Source of the DNA: Shewanella corallii
GTDB taxonomy: Bacteria; Pseudomonadota; Gammaproteobacteria; Enterobacterales; Shewanellaceae
Direction: 5' to 3'
NCBI RefSeq assembly: GCF_023349125.1
Contig: NZ_JAKIKT010000006.1
Span: forward strand, 271,042 to 335,041
DNA length: 64,000 nt
A model generated the notes under the pieces. The model saw only the letters and a program-made list of their open reading frames with translations. It had not been told where the DNA came from and did no database searches. The position numbers were made by a program, and so were the translations under genes. This document shows, in pieces, positions 50,797 to 60,624 of this stretch (position 1 is its first letter; each line of letters begins with the position of its first letter).

Positions 50797-51876
50797 ATGT
50801 TCGCTAAGTTATGGAAGCGTCAGGCTCCGCAAATGGTCGGAATTGATATCGGTTCGCACGATGTTAAGGCTATGTTGCTTGAGCAGACGGCAGATGGATA
50901 TAAGATTGAGGGTTTTGCCAGCGTCCCGGTAAAAAAGGGCGCGGTCAATGATCATGATATCAGGGACTCTGATGCTGTGGTTGAAAGTCTGCGCCAAATT
51001 TCCAAGCAGTTACCCCGAGGCGTTAAGTTCGCTTCAGTTGCAGTGTCCGGCAGTGCTGTTATCACTAAAGTGATCTATATGGATGCTTCTCTGAGTGAAG
51101 CAGAGATGGAAGCTCAAATAGAGATTGAGGCAGACAATCTAATCCCTTATTCCCTCGACGAAGTCAGCATCGATTTCGAAACTCAGAGAGTAAACAGTAC
51201 CGACCCCTCCAAAGTTGATGTTTTGCTCAGTGCCTGCCGCACAGAAATTATTGATGCCAGAGTCGACGCTCTGGATGCTATTACCCTCGAAGCCAAAGTG
51301 GTTGATGTTGAGGGCTATGCGCTGGGACGCTCTGCCCAACTAATATATGAACAGTTGCCGGAAGGTGCCCAGAACAAGGTTATTGCTCTGGTGGATATCG
51401 GTGCCAATATTACGACCTTTGCCGTAGTAGATAATGGTGAAACTGTATTCGTAAGGGAGCAGGCATTTGGTGGTGAGCAGTTTACCCAGTCCATACTCTC
51501 TTTCTACGGCATGTCTTATGAACAGGCCGAAAAAGCCAAAGTATCAGGCGATTTGCCCCGCAATTATATGTTTGAAGTGCTGGCTCCATTCCAGACTCAA
51601 CTGGTTCAGCAAATCAAACGTACTTTGCAAATTTATTGCACTTCAAGTGATCAGGACAAAGTTGACTATATCGTCCTTTGTGGCGGAACTTCACTGCTCG
51701 AAGGAATGGCCAACCTGCTGACCAATGAGCTGGGAACCCTCACCATGGTTGCTAATCCATTTCAGGGTTGTTTGCACGCTGACGAAGTAGTTATGAACAA
51801 TCTGTCACAGGATATCAGTAAATATATGGTGGCCTGTGGCCTGGCGCTGAGGAGTTACGGTCAATGGCGAACATAA
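50797..51876 (+). CDS. pilM: type IV pilus assembly protein PilM
   Basis: 359 aa, cytoplasmic actin-like ATPase fold. Nucleotide-binding motifs are VGIDIGSHDVKAMLL (about 17), ALVDIGANITTFAVV (about 200) and VLCGGTSLLEGM (about 293). PilM binds the cytoplasmic tail of PilN and couples the inner-membrane PilNO ring to the motor ATPases. It is the first gene of pilMNOPQ and overlaps pilN by 13 bp. Confidence 0.96.
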   Translation: MFAKLWKRQAPQMVGIDIGSHDVKAMLLEQTADGYKIEGFASVPVKKGAVNDHDIRDSDAVVESLRQISKQLPRGVKFASVAVSGSAVITKVIYMDASLSEAEMEAQIEIEADNLIPYSLDEVSIDFETQRVNSTDPSKVDVLLSACRTEIIDARVDALDAITLEAKVVDVEGYALGRSAQLIYEQLPEGAQNKVIALVDIGANITTFAVVDNGETVFVREQAFGGEQFTQSILSFYGMSYEQAEKAKVSGDLPRNYMFEVLAPFQTQLVQQIKRTLQIYCTSSDQDKVDYIVLCGGTSLLEGMANLLTNELGTLTMVANPFQGCLHADEVVMNNLSQDISKYMVACGLALRSYGQWRT

Positions 51877-52451
51877 ACCTGCTACCCTGGCGTGAAGAGG
51901 CCAGGGAGAAACAGCAGCGCGAATATATTGGCATTCTTGTGCTGGTGTTTTTAGTGAGCAGTTTACTGGTTTATTTGTCTTTGACAGTTATTGATTTGAT
52001 GACAGATGAGCAGAGGGGCCGTAACCAATATCTGAAAAGTGAGATCAGCTTGCTGGAAAAGCAGATTGCTGAGATCCGTGAAATACGCGACCGCAAAAAA
52101 GATATCGAACGTCGAACTGAGATTATTCTGGATCTTCAGCAGGCCAGAAACTTGCCTACCCATGTGCTGGATGAAGTAGTTCGTATCGTGCCGCCTGGAA
52201 TCTACTTAAACAGTATTGAGAAAAAGGGCAGCATGCTTTGGATTGATGGTCGCAGTGAGTCAAATAATAACGTGGCCAACATGATGCGTAAGGTGGAGAC
52301 TTCCCCCTGGCTGCGCGAGCCCAATATGCAGTCAATTGTTTCTCAGGCGGAAGCGATGAGACAACTGCAGCGGTTTAACCTCAACATTTCAGTTATTAAC
52401 GAACAACAGCTAAAAGAGCTTGCTGGATCAAATGAGGGAACCAGCAAATGA
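51864..52451 (+). CDS. pilN: type IV pilus inner-membrane protein PilN
   Basis: 195 aa. It starts with the conserved MANINLLPWREEAREKQQRE that docks into PilM, then one membrane helix (about 24-45), a coiled coil (SEISLLEKQIAEIREIRDRK) and a periplasmic ferredoxin-like domain. Overlaps pilM by 13 bp and pilO by 4 bp. Confidence 0.96.
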   Translation: MANINLLPWREEAREKQQREYIGILVLVFLVSSLLVYLSLTVIDLMTDEQRGRNQYLKSEISLLEKQIAEIREIRDRKKDIERRTEIILDLQQARNLPTHVLDEVVRIVPPGIYLNSIEKKGSMLWIDGRSESNNNVANMMRKVETSPWLREPNMQSIVSQAEAMRQLQRFNLNISVINEQQLKELAGSNEGTSK

Positions 52452-53068
52452 AGATAGATCTTAGTGACTTCAATGATATCGATTTTGAAAATATAGGTGG
52501 CTGGCCGACTAAGGTTAAAGTGGTATTTGCCGTTTTCCTGGCTTTCTGTGTAGTGTTGGGTGGTTACTTCTTTTTCATGTCTGACGCGTTAGACAGACTT
52601 TCTCGCGAGGAGCGCACCGAGCAGCAGCTGAGAACCGATTTCAAAACCAAGTATCAGCTCGCCGCTAACCTGAAGCTTTACCGTGAACAATTAGCGGAGA
52701 TGGAAGTTCAGTTTGCTGAGCTGCTAAAGATGCTGCCTTCTCAGAATGAAATGCCCGGTCTGTTGGATGACTTGACCTTTGTGGCGACCGATGCTGGCTT
52801 GAAAATGAAGAGCCTTGACTGGGAGACTGAGATCGATCGGGAATTCTATCAGGAGTTTCCAATCAATATGTCGGTCGTCGGCGATTATCACCAGCTGGGT
52901 AATATGGTTGCAGGAGTGGCAAGATTGCCACGGATTGTCAGCCTACATGATTTTACTATTACCAAGCAGGGTAATGGTTTGCTGAAGATGGATATTCAGG
53001 CGAGAACTTACAGATTTAAAGAGGGAGCAGAACTGCCACCTAAGAAGAGAAAAAAGGGAGGTAAGTAA
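52448..53068 (+). CDS. pilO: type IV pilus inner-membrane protein PilO
   Basis: 206 aa. Cytoplasmic N-terminus (DLSDFNDIDFENIGGWP), one membrane helix (about 25-42), a coiled coil (SREERTEQQLRTDFKTKYQL) and a periplasmic domain (LLDDLTFVATDAGLKMKSLDW; YHQLGNMVAGVARLPRIVSL). Forms heterodimers with PilN. The C-terminus is strongly basic (PPKKRKKGGK). Translationally coupled to pilN (ATGA) and pilP (1-bp overlap). Confidence 0.96.
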   Translation: MKIDLSDFNDIDFENIGGWPTKVKVVFAVFLAFCVVLGGYFFFMSDALDRLSREERTEQQLRTDFKTKYQLAANLKLYREQLAEMEVQFAELLKMLPSQNEMPGLLDDLTFVATDAGLKMKSLDWETEIDREFYQEFPINMSVVGDYHQLGNMVAGVARLPRIVSLHDFTITKQGNGLLKMDIQARTYRFKEGAELPPKKRKKGGK

Positions 53069-53583
53069 TGCGTTATCTTACCTTGGCTTTTTTGGTTTTA
53101 ATGGTCAGTGGTTGTAGTGGTGACCGCAGTGATTTGGAGCTGTTTGTAACTACGACCAAGGCTCAACATGTGGCGTATATTCCGCCTTTAAAGGAAACAC
53201 CCAAGTTTGAGCATTTCAGCTATCAGAGTGAATTGTTGCGCAGTCCTTTTGTTCCTCCTTCCAGAGAGCTGACCGAAGAGGTGATCGATACCAGCAAAGA
53301 TTGCCTGCAGCCGGATCTGCAGCGTCGTAAGAGTCGGCTGGAGACCTATGCGCTGGATAACCTGAGAATGCGCGGAACGCTAACTGAAGGCGATGTAATT
53401 TGGGCGTTGGTGCAAAGCAGTGATGGTAATGTTTACCGTCTTGGCCGTGGTGATTTCCTTGGCCTGTATCATGGACAAATTGCGTCAGTAACAGAAAGAA
53501 ATATTGCAATAACTGAATTGGTTCCGGATGGTTCCGGTTGTTGGACAGAGAGATCCAGCAATATGGAATTGAGCGGCGAATAA
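53068..53583 (+). CDS. pilP: type IV pilus lipoprotein PilP
   Basis: 171 aa. Lipobox LMVSGCSGD puts the lipidated Cys at about residue 16. The C-terminal beta-sandwich (LRMRGTLTEGDVIWALVQSSDG, VYRLGRGDFLGLYHGQI) contacts the N0 domain of the PilQ secretin, and the N-terminal segment contacts PilNO. Slightly short at the N-terminal linker but otherwise typical. Confidence 0.95.
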   Translation: MRYLTLAFLVLMVSGCSGDRSDLELFVTTTKAQHVAYIPPLKETPKFEHFSYQSELLRSPFVPPSRELTEEVIDTSKDCLQPDLQRRKSRLETYALDNLRMRGTLTEGDVIWALVQSSDGNVYRLGRGDFLGLYHGQIASVTERNIAITELVPDGSGCWTERSSNMELSGE

Positions 53584-53605
53584 TCCTGGGAAGGACGAGG
53601 GTATC

Positions 53606-55645
53606 ATGGAATTTTCTACCTTGAACAAATTGGTTCAAAGCTTGACCGGTAAGTGCCTGATGGGCTGCTTGCTGGTGATTGGAGGACTTCCCGGAGCTAT
53701 GGCCGCCAATCAATTGGTGGACGTTAAATATAACTCTGTGGTCGACCATCAGGTTGAGTTTGAATTTGTATTCAGCGACGTAATTGAGAAGCCTGAGGTG
53801 CTGTTGGATTCAAATCAGTTGATGCTCCAGTTTTCTGATACCACCACGGCGCTGCAAAAGCGTGATATCCCAATTGAAAAGTATGATGTAACCAATTTGG
53901 TCACAGACCAACTGGGGGACGATCTTCAGGTCACAGTGAATCTTGAGAAGGTTAAGCCCTATCAGGCGAGCGTCGATGGCAAAGTCTACCGCCTGACCAT
54001 TAACGATGCGGTATCGGCAGGAAAGGAAAAAGATATCTCCTTCATTAACGGTGTAGATAACATTGATTTTCGCCGTAATGCTGAAGGTGGTGGTAAGTTA
54101 ATGGTGAAAATGGACAACGCCTCAGTGGCTGTGGATGTTGAACAGATTGGTGCCAAGCTGGAACTTAAGTTCTTTAATACTTCTATTCCAAATGATCTGC
54201 TGTATGTCATGGATGTGCAGGACTTTGCTACGCCGGTCACCAGCTTTGAAACTTTCCGTGATGACCTGACTACCCGCATCCTGGTTGATGTTTCCGGAGC
54301 CTATGAATACCAACACCAGCAGCAAGGCAGCGTCTTTGTTCTGGATATCGACAAGGTTAAACAGTCCAAGGTTGTTGCCAAGGAAGAGAAAAAGTATGAC
54401 GGCAAGGCGTTATCTTTGAACTTCCAAAGCATTCCTGTCCGCACTGTTTTGCAGATTATCGCCGACTATAACAACTTCAACTTGGTGACCAGCGACACGG
54501 TCGAAGGGGACATTACCCTGAGACTGGATGATGTGCCCTGGGATCAGGCTTTGGATTTGATTTTGCAAACCAAAGGTCTGGATAAGCGTATTGAAGGCAA
54601 TATCCTGATGGTGGCTCCTGCGGAGGAGATTGCCATTCGTGAAAGCCAGCAATTGAAGAACAAGCAGGAAGTGAAGGAGTTGGCCCCTCTCTATTCCGAA
54701 TTCCTGCAGATTAATTATGCCAAGGCCAATGATATTGCCGAACTGCTGAAAGGTGCTGACTCCAGCCTGCTCTCCTCAAGAGGTTCGGTTGCCGTGGATG
54801 AGCGTACCAATACACTGTTGGTTAAGGATACTGCTGACAGCCTGCAAAGTATCAGCCGCCTGGTGGAGGTGTTGGATGTACCGATTCGTCAGGTGCTGAT
54901 TGAATCGCGCATGGTGACGGTGAAAGACGATGTATCTGAAGATATTGGTATCCGTTGGGGCATTACAGATCAGCAGGGTAACAAGGGGACTTCCGGCTCT
55001 TTGGAAGGTGCAGGTGATATTGCCAGTGGTGTTATCCCATCCATTGATGACAGGCTGAACGTCAACCTACCTGCCGCGGTGAGCAACCCAAGCAGTATCG
55101 CTTTTCACGTGGCCAAGCTGTCTGACGGTACCGTGCTGGATTTGGAACTGAGTGCCCTTGAGCAGGAAAATAAGGGTGAGATTATTGCCAGCCCGCGCAT
55201 CACCACGTCGAACCAGAAGTCAGCCTATATTGAGCAGGGTGTTGAGATTCCTTATGTGCAGTCCACATCCAGTGGTGCGACGTCTGTAACCTTTAAAAAG
55301 GCGGTATTGTCGTTGCGGGTGACTCCACAGATTACTCCGGATAACCGGGTTATTCTGGATCTGGAAATCACTCAGGATTCGCAGGGTACTACGGTAGATA
55401 CCCCAACCGGACCTGCGGTGGCAATTGATACTCAGCGTATTGGCACCCAGGTGTTAGTGGATAATGGTGAGACCATTGTGTTGGGCGGCATCTACCAGCA
55501 AAGTCTGATCAGCCGTGTGAGCAAGGTGCCTCTGCTGGGTGATATTCCTTATCTTGGGCTAATGTTCAGAAATTCCACGGATCAGAACGAAAGGCAGGAA
55601 TTGCTTATTTTCGTAACGCCAAAAATTGTTACCGAAGCTATCTAA
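53606..55645 (+). CDS. pilQ: type IV pilus secretin PilQ
   Basis: 679 aa. Signal peptide to MAANQ (about 35), one or two AMIN domains for peptidoglycan binding (about 40-250), the secretin N0/STN domain (ALSLNFQSIPVRTVLQIIADYN, about 271), an N1 domain (LAPLYSEFLQINYAKANDIAELL) and the outer-membrane secretin barrel (VLIESRMVTVKDD, IIASPRITTSNQ, GGIYQQSLISRVSKVPLLGDIPYLGLMF). It forms the outer-membrane pore for the pilus. A hairpin at 55662 follows. Confidence 0.97.
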   Translation: MEFSTLNKLVQSLTGKCLMGCLLVIGGLPGAMAANQLVDVKYNSVVDHQVEFEFVFSDVIEKPEVLLDSNQLMLQFSDTTTALQKRDIPIEKYDVTNLVTDQLGDDLQVTVNLEKVKPYQASVDGKVYRLTINDAVSAGKEKDISFINGVDNIDFRRNAEGGGKLMVKMDNASVAVDVEQIGAKLELKFFNTSIPNDLLYVMDVQDFATPVTSFETFRDDLTTRILVDVSGAYEYQHQQQGSVFVLDIDKVKQSKVVAKEEKKYDGKALSLNFQSIPVRTVLQIIADYNNFNLVTSDTVEGDITLRLDDVPWDQALDLILQTKGLDKRIEGNILMVAPAEEIAIRESQQLKNKQEVKELAPLYSEFLQINYAKANDIAELLKGADSSLLSSRGSVAVDERTNTLLVKDTADSLQSISRLVEVLDVPIRQVLIESRMVTVKDDVSEDIGIRWGITDQQGNKGTSGSLEGAGDIASGVIPSIDDRLNVNLPAAVSNPSSIAFHVAKLSDGTVLDLELSALEQENKGEIIASPRITTSNQKSAYIEQGVEIPYVQSTSSGATSVTFKKAVLSLRVTPQITPDNRVILDLEITQDSQGTTVDTPTGPAVAIDTQRIGTQVLVDNGETIVLGGIYQQSLISRVSKVPLLGDIPYLGLMFRNSTDQNERQELLIFVTPKIVTEAI

Positions 55646-55661
55646 ACCTGCCCCGGAACGA

Positions 55662-55690
55662 GAGAAACCCGGCTATCATGCCGGGTTTCT
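55662..55690 (+). terminator. hairpin after pilQ
   Basis: AGAAACCCGGC-tatcat-GCCGGGTTTCT is a perfect 11-bp stem soon after the pilQ stop. Only a short T-run is present within the stem, so it may be a leaky terminator ahead of aroK. Confidence 0.65.
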
Positions 55691-55885
55691 AGTGCACAGT
55701 GAACTGCTGAAAACTGTCAGCTAACTCACCAATCCAAGGATAAATCCTGAGCTTTGCTTGCCTTTTCCAGCGCTAAGCTGAGATAATCCACGGTCAAGTC
55801 TCTTTAGAGCAAGGTAACAAATCATTGGCTGGTTCGCTCCCTGAGCTGGCATAGGCACATTTTCATAGATTCAGACGTATAAGAA

Positions 55886-56401
55886 ATGGCTGAAAAACGT
55901 AATATCTTTTTGGTTGGCCCTATGGGCGCTGGTAAAAGTACCATTGGCCGTCATCTGGCACAGATGCTCCATCTACAGTTCCACGACTCAGATCAGGAAA
56001 TTGAACACCGTACCGGTGCTGATATCGGCTGGGTATTCGATGTCGAGGGCGAAGAAGGATTTCGTCGTCGTGAAGCTCAGGTCATCGCTGACCTGACTGA
56101 AATGCAGGGCATTGTACTGGCGACCGGTGGCGGTTCCGTGCAGAGTAAAGATATCCGCAATTTCCTCTCTGCCAGAGGCATTGTTGTTTATCTTGAAACC
56201 ACTATCGACAAACAAGTTGCACGCACTCAGCGTGACAAGCGTCGTCCACTGCTGCAGGTGGATGATCCTCGTGAAGTACTCGAAAATCTGGCTGAAGCTC
56301 GCAATCCTCTATATGAGGAAATTGCGGATCTGATCGTTAAGACTGACGACCAGAGTGCAAAAGTTGTCGCAAATCAGATTATCGAGCAACTCGGCTTCTA
56401 A
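55886..56401 (+). CDS. aroK: shikimate kinase I
   Basis: 171 aa. P-loop [15 protein letters not shown] (11-25), shikimate-binding [11 protein letters not shown] (about 34), GGGSV (about 80) and the Arg lid [10 protein letters not shown] (about 113). It phosphorylates shikimate to shikimate-3-phosphate. The preceding 240 bp after the pilQ hairpin probably holds a separate promoter. aroB follows 9 bp later. Confidence 0.97.
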   Translation: MAEKRNIFLVGPMGAGKSTIGRHLAQMLHLQFHDSDQEIEHRTGADIGWVFDVEGEEGFRRREAQVIADLTEMQGIVLATGGGSVQSKDIRNFLSARGIVVYLETTIDKQVARTQRDKRRPLLQVDDPREVLENLAEARNPLYEEIADLIVKTDDQSAKVVANQIIEQLGF

Positions 56402-56410
56402 GGCAGGAAA

Positions 56411-57490
56411 ATGCAGCAAATTCAGGTTGATTTAGATGAACGCAGTTATCCCATATTTATCGGCCAGAATTTGATGACAGTGAGCGGGACCTGGTCCCGC
56501 CTCCTGCATAATAAAGATGTTCTCATTGTGACCAACGAAACGGTCGCTCCCCTCTATCTAGACTCTCTTCAGTCCTGTATCAGTGAAATTGCCCGAACTC
56601 AGGTTGTTCAATTACCTGATGGTGAGCAGTTCAAAACACTCGAATGGCTGGACAAAATTTACACTGCTGCTCTTGAGCATAACCTGGCTCGCGATTGCGT
56701 ACTCATTGCCCTTGGTGGTGGCGTTATCGGTGATATGACCGGATTTGCTGCTGCTTGTTATCAGCGTGGTGTTGACTTCATTCAGGTACCTACGACATTA
56801 CTTTCTCAGGTGGACTCCTCTGTCGGTGGTAAAACCGCGGTGAATCATCCTCTGGGGAAGAATATGATCGGTGCTTTCTATCAGCCCAAACAGGTGGTGA
56901 TAGATACTGATTGCCTGAAAACTTTACCCCCCCGTGAATTTGCTGCTGGCATGGCTGAAGTGATTAAGTACGGCATCATCTGGGATGCTGAGTTATTCGA
57001 TTATCTTGAGCAACATGTTGATGCGCTAAAGGCGCTGGAACCCCAGGCTTTGGTTTATACCATTAAGCGCTGTTGTGAGATTAAAGCTGAAGTGGTGGCT
57101 GAGGATGAAACTGAGCGTGGTGTCAGAGCGCTGTTGAATCTCGGTCACACCTTTGGTCATGCTATTGAAGCTGAAATGGGTTATGGCGAATGGCTGCACG
57201 GCGAAGCGGTCGCTGCTGGAATGGTTCTTGCAGCAGAAACGGCTGTGGCCATGGATATGCTGGAAGAGTCAAAACTCTGTCGTATTAAAGCTTTGATCGC
57301 AGCATTTGACTTGCCAGTCAAAGCTCCGGCTTCCATGGACTTTAATAGTTTCATCAAACATATGCGGCGTGACAAAAAAGTACTGGCCGGGCAATTGCGT
57401 CTGGTGTTGCCAACTGATATTGGCAGCTCAGAGGTCGTCAAACATAATGACGATTCCCTGCTGGAAGAGGTGATACGCCGCCACGGATAG
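56411..57490 (+). CDS. aroB: 3-dehydroquinate synthase
   Basis: 359 aa, normal length. NAD-binding [13 protein letters not shown] (about 98), active-site Lys and metal region [21 protein letters not shown] (about 120) and zinc ligands in [26 protein letters not shown] (His and Glu, about 243-263). It forms dehydroquinate from DAHP in the shikimate pathway. Cotranscribed with aroK and damX. Confidence 0.98.
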   Translation: MQQIQVDLDERSYPIFIGQNLMTVSGTWSRLLHNKDVLIVTNETVAPLYLDSLQSCISEIARTQVVQLPDGEQFKTLEWLDKIYTAALEHNLARDCVLIALGGGVIGDMTGFAAACYQRGVDFIQVPTTLLSQVDSSVGGKTAVNHPLGKNMIGAFYQPKQVVIDTDCLKTLPPREFAAGMAEVIKYGIIWDAELFDYLEQHVDALKALEPQALVYTIKRCCEIKAEVVAEDETERGVRALLNLGHTFGHAIEAEMGYGEWLHGEAVAAGMVLAAETAVAMDMLEESKLCRIKALIAAFDLPVKAPASMDFNSFIKHMRRDKKVLAGQLRLVLPTDIGSSEVVKHNDDSLLEEVIRRHG

Positions 57491-57502
57491 GGAAGGTTCT
57501 CT

Positions 57503-58933
57503 TTGTCGGCTGCGTTTGCTTTGCTTCCATCTCAGGAAGCCCTGTTACAACGTCTTCATTTGAATGCCAGTTATACCAGGCAACTTCAGGTTGTGGTTGG
57601 TACTACAGGGGCTGGGAAAACTACGCTCATTACCGCGTTGGCTGATGAGCTTGAGGGCTATAACTCAGCCTTGGTAACCTGTCCGGCACACGCTGATTGT
57701 GCAGAAATACGCCGTAAAATCCTTATTCAGCTAACATCATCACCGATCTTTGATGATGAGCACCCTCTGGCTGAGACCCTGTTTCGGCTAAAGAAAGATC
57801 TGAATCAACCTCTCCATATTATTATTGACGATGCTCATCTACTGCCTTTGACACTATGGGCTGAGTGCCTGGTGTTGAGTCAGTTGGAATGTGGCGGCAA
57901 ACCCATATCTTTGACTTTTACTGCTACTCCTGAGTTTTTGATTGAGCTGGCCGGTCAGATGAACACGGAGCAGCAAGGTATGATGCTCAATGTTCAGATA
58001 GGGTCATTACCTCTCACCGAGCGGGAAGTCTTGTTTCAACTGCTGCTCAGCAGATGCGGCGAAAGTGCATTTTTGCCAGCATCTATTATCGCTGATCAAT
58101 TGGCTCGACAATCCGGTAGTCCGCAAGAGGTTGTTGCCTTGTTGGAGCGAGCCCTCAGCCCAGCAGAAGAGCAATCTGGCGTTCGATATTGGCTCTGGAT
58201 CCTAATTGTCATGCTGATGGTGTCAGTAGCAGGCCTAATTTGGTGGTTGGACAAGCCCGTGGTAGAGGTCGGTGAGCCTACGGAAACTCATTATCTTACG
58301 CTAAGTAATAGTGGTCTTGATGCTCTTGCCGGTAGGTATTCAGGTGTTTGGCCCCAGCAGATTTTACAAGAGCAGGCTCCGAGAGAGCTTATACCTCAAG
58401 AGGAGTTGGGGCTAACGACAGGTTCAGGCGATAAGGATGCGAAGCCTTCCTCTGAGTCAGCTAACTTAATGGCAGATACCGGCCGTATGCCTGAAAAGAA
58501 AGGTGGAACGAAGCCGGAGGCAAACACTGCACAGGAGGTCTCTCCATCGGGGGCTAATTTGATCACAAATCAAAGGGAGTTGGCAGCGTCTAAAGCTGAC
58601 GTTGAGATTCCCGTGGCAGAAACCTCTGCTTCGGATATTTCTGCTGATGCAGCGGGAGCCGCTGGTAATAAGTTGCCTGAAGCAGGTTTTGGGTTACAGT
58701 TGGCCAGCGTAAAACAACCAAGGTCACTTCAGGATGTCATGGAAAGTTTATCTAATGAGGCCGACCTGATTGTACTGAAAGATGGGGATTGGTTTTTGGT
58801 GGTCATTGGGGAGTTTGAGACCAGAAGTGAAGCAGATGCAAAGGCTAAGGCGTTAATGACTCAATACGGTTTGGCAGCTCCCTGGGTGCGAAAATGGTCA
58901 GGTATGAAGGGGTACCGTGTCTATCAGCCCTGA
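57503..58933 (+). CDS. damX: DamX-like AAA/SPOR-domain cell-division protein
   Basis: 476 aa from a TTG at 57503. N-terminal ATPase-like domain with Walker A VGTTGAGKTTLITAL (about 32-46) and Walker B LHIIIDDAHLL (about 103), a membrane helix YWLWILIVMLMVSVAGLIWW (about 227-247), a long low-complexity Ser/Glu/Ala periplasmic linker and a C-terminal SPOR domain (GFGLQLASVKQPRSLQDVM, about 393-470) that binds denuded glycan at the septum. The ATPase half is as in the E. coli locus-mate family, though E. coli DamX itself lacks it. Sits between aroB and dam. Confidence 0.9.
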   Translation: MSAAFALLPSQEALLQRLHLNASYTRQLQVVVGTTGAGKTTLITALADELEGYNSALVTCPAHADCAEIRRKILIQLTSSPIFDDEHPLAETLFRLKKDLNQPLHIIIDDAHLLPLTLWAECLVLSQLECGGKPISLTFTATPEFLIELAGQMNTEQQGMMLNVQIGSLPLTEREVLFQLLLSRCGESAFLPASIIADQLARQSGSPQEVVALLERALSPAEEQSGVRYWLWILIVMLMVSVAGLIWWLDKPVVEVGEPTETHYLTLSNSGLDALAGRYSGVWPQQILQEQAPRELIPQEELGLTTGSGDKDAKPSSESANLMADTGRMPEKKGGTKPEANTAQEVSPSGANLITNQRELAASKADVEIPVAETSASDISADAAGAAGNKLPEAGFGLQLASVKQPRSLQDVMESLSNEADLIVLKDGDWFLVVIGEFETRSEADAKAKALMTQYGLAAPWVRKWSGMKGYRVYQP

Positions 58934-59003
58934 GTCCGTGAATTTTGATGGCAAACAGAGTACAATCTTCAACTCTTTTTGTTTTGGGCGTTGATCAGAT
59001 TAA

Positions 59004-59846
59004 ATGAGCATAAAAAACAGGGCCTTCCTTAAGTGGGCTGGCGGTAAATTTAAATTGGTTGATGCCCTGAACCGTCACCTGCCGCAAGGCAAACGTCTGA
59101 TCGAACCTTTTGTTGGTGCAGGATCTGTATTCCTGAACACCAATTACGACAGCTATTTGCTGTGTGATATCAACCGCGATCTGATTGAGCTTTACAATAT
59201 AGTGAAGCATCGCCCTGAAGAGTACATCAAGGCTGCTAAGGCCATGTTTGTCGACAAGATGAACGATAAAGAGGCCTACTATGATGTACGTAAGAAGTTT
59301 AATGCCTCCAGAGATCCATTTAAGCGCTCGGTGTATTTCCTGTACCTGAATCGCCATGGTTTTAATGGCCTTTGTCGTTATAACCGTAAAGGTGAATTCA
59401 ACGTACCCTTTGGATCATACAAGAAGCCTTATTTCCCGGAGAAAGAGATTCTGGCTTTCGCCGAAAAAGCGCAAAAAGCGGAGTTTCTTTGCATCAGTTA
59501 CGAGCAGGCTTTTGAGATGGCGTCCGGTGGCGATGTCATCTATTGCGACCCGCCATATGCGCCCTTATCTACTACTGCGAGCTTCACAACTTATGTCGGT
59601 GCAGGTTTCTCTCTTGATGACCAGGCGCTGCTGGCCCGTTATTCCCGTCATATAGCACTGGAAAAAGGGATCCCGGTGCTTATCAGTAATCATGATATCC
59701 CCCTGACCCGGGAGCTTTATCATGGTGCCCGCTTCGAAGCCATCAAGGTACAGCGGAATATCAGCCAGAAAGGTAGTGGCCGGGTTAAAGTTGATGAGCT
59801 GATGGCTCTATACGATGAGACTTACCACACCGAGGCTTTGAGCTGA
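59004..59846 (+). CDS. dam: DNA adenine methylase (GATC)
   Basis: 280 aa. N6-adenine methyltransferase: SAM-binding LKWAGGKFKLV (about 9) and EPFVGAGSVFLN (about 34), catalytic DPPYAPLS (about 181). RHGFNGLCRYNRKGEFNVPFG is the DNA-recognition region. It methylates GATC for mismatch repair, replication timing and gene control. Last plus-strand gene before two reverse-strand genes interrupt the operon. Confidence 0.98.
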   Translation: MSIKNRAFLKWAGGKFKLVDALNRHLPQGKRLIEPFVGAGSVFLNTNYDSYLLCDINRDLIELYNIVKHRPEEYIKAAKAMFVDKMNDKEAYYDVRKKFNASRDPFKRSVYFLYLNRHGFNGLCRYNRKGEFNVPFGSYKKPYFPEKEILAFAEKAQKAEFLCISYEQAFEMASGGDVIYCDPPYAPLSTTASFTTYVGAGFSLDDQALLARYSRHIALEKGIPVLISNHDIPLTRELYHGARFEAIKVQRNISQKGSGRVKVDELMALYDETYHTEALS

Positions 59847-59867
59847 GACGTCTGAAATGCTAGGATG

Positions 59868-60059
59868 TTAGGATGACTGTGGTAGTACTTGTTGCACTAT
59901 CAGAACCAGCAAAAGCACTAATCCAGCGGCAAGAATTATCCCCATAAATATATAGGGAAGCGGGGAGGCATCCTGAAAGTCCCGTTGGCGGTTTGCCTCT
60001 TTTTGAACGCCAAAAAAGGCTGCCAGTGTGCTTGAGAAAATCTGCCAGAACCTTTGCAC
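59868..60059 (-). CDS. DUF2970 small membrane protein
   Basis: 63 aa from a GTG at 60059. The N-terminal half is the DUF2970 signature (FWQIFSSTLAAFFGVQKEANRQRDF), then one membrane helix (PYIFMGIILAAGLVLLLVLIV-like). DUF2970 proteins are short, single-span and of unknown function. It starts immediately after the stop of the gene at 60060-60401, so the two are cotranscribed. Convergent with dam. Confidence 0.82.
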   Translation of the reverse strand: MQRFWQIFSSTLAAFFGVQKEANRQRDFQDASPLPYIFMGIILAAGLVLLLVLIVQQVLPQSS

Positions 60060-60401
60060 TTACTCGTCCATCAAGCCACGTTGGGGTGGCGTAGGTTTGT
60101 TGTGCTTTTTGTACAGAAGTTCAAACAGGTCAACAAAGTGAAATTGGCTGGTGCCATTTTTCCCTGTAAGCCAACCAAACCAGCTGACATCCTGACGCTC
60201 GGTTGCACAACGATTTTTGGGGTGGCTTGCTGGAAGGTTATTGCTGTAGCTTACCTTGCCATCACAAACACAAGCCTGAAGTTCCTCAGATGAAACCGAT
60301 GAGTCAGAAACACTTACGGCAAGAAACAGCAAAGCCGGGGTGGCTGTTGCCAGCACAGATTTAAGCAAACGCTTACGCCCTGTATTCTTTAGTTCCGCCA
60401 T
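60060..60401 (-). CDS. hypothetical exported or membrane-anchored protein
   Basis: 113 aa. A basic N-terminus (MAELKNTGRKRLLKSVL) and a hydrophobic stretch (ATATPALLFLAVSVSDSSV) form an uncleaved anchor or signal. The outer part has three Cys (ACVCDGKVSYSN, NRCATER) and Trp/Phe-rich SWFGWLTGK. I do not recognise a family. Together with the DUF2970 gene it splits the usual dam-rpe neighbourhood. Confidence 0.65.
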   Translation of the reverse strand: MAELKNTGRKRLLKSVLATATPALLFLAVSVSDSSVSSEELQACVCDGKVSYSNNLPASHPKNRCATERQDVSWFGWLTGKNGTSQFHFVDLFELLYKKHNKPTPPQRGLMDE

Positions 60402-60624
60402 TTTGACCTTCCTGATCGAATTACTTCTACATCATGATGAAGCACAGTTGATACTTGAGTATATCAGCGGCTGACTGTTTTTTAAACATCGTGATATTGA
60501 GTCTTGTTCAGCCTTCCGAAACAGCGTGTTAGTGCTATGAATTTCCGTTTGGGGGTGGAGATGTCGATGGTTCGGGTAGTAAAATGGCCGAATAATAACC
60601 CACCTATAAGTTTGTGAGATCTCA

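Noticed and set aside
53216..53749. 177-codon open frame antisense to pilP and pilQ
   Set aside because: It spans two genuine genes and their junction, with a low-complexity His/Gln-rich translation.
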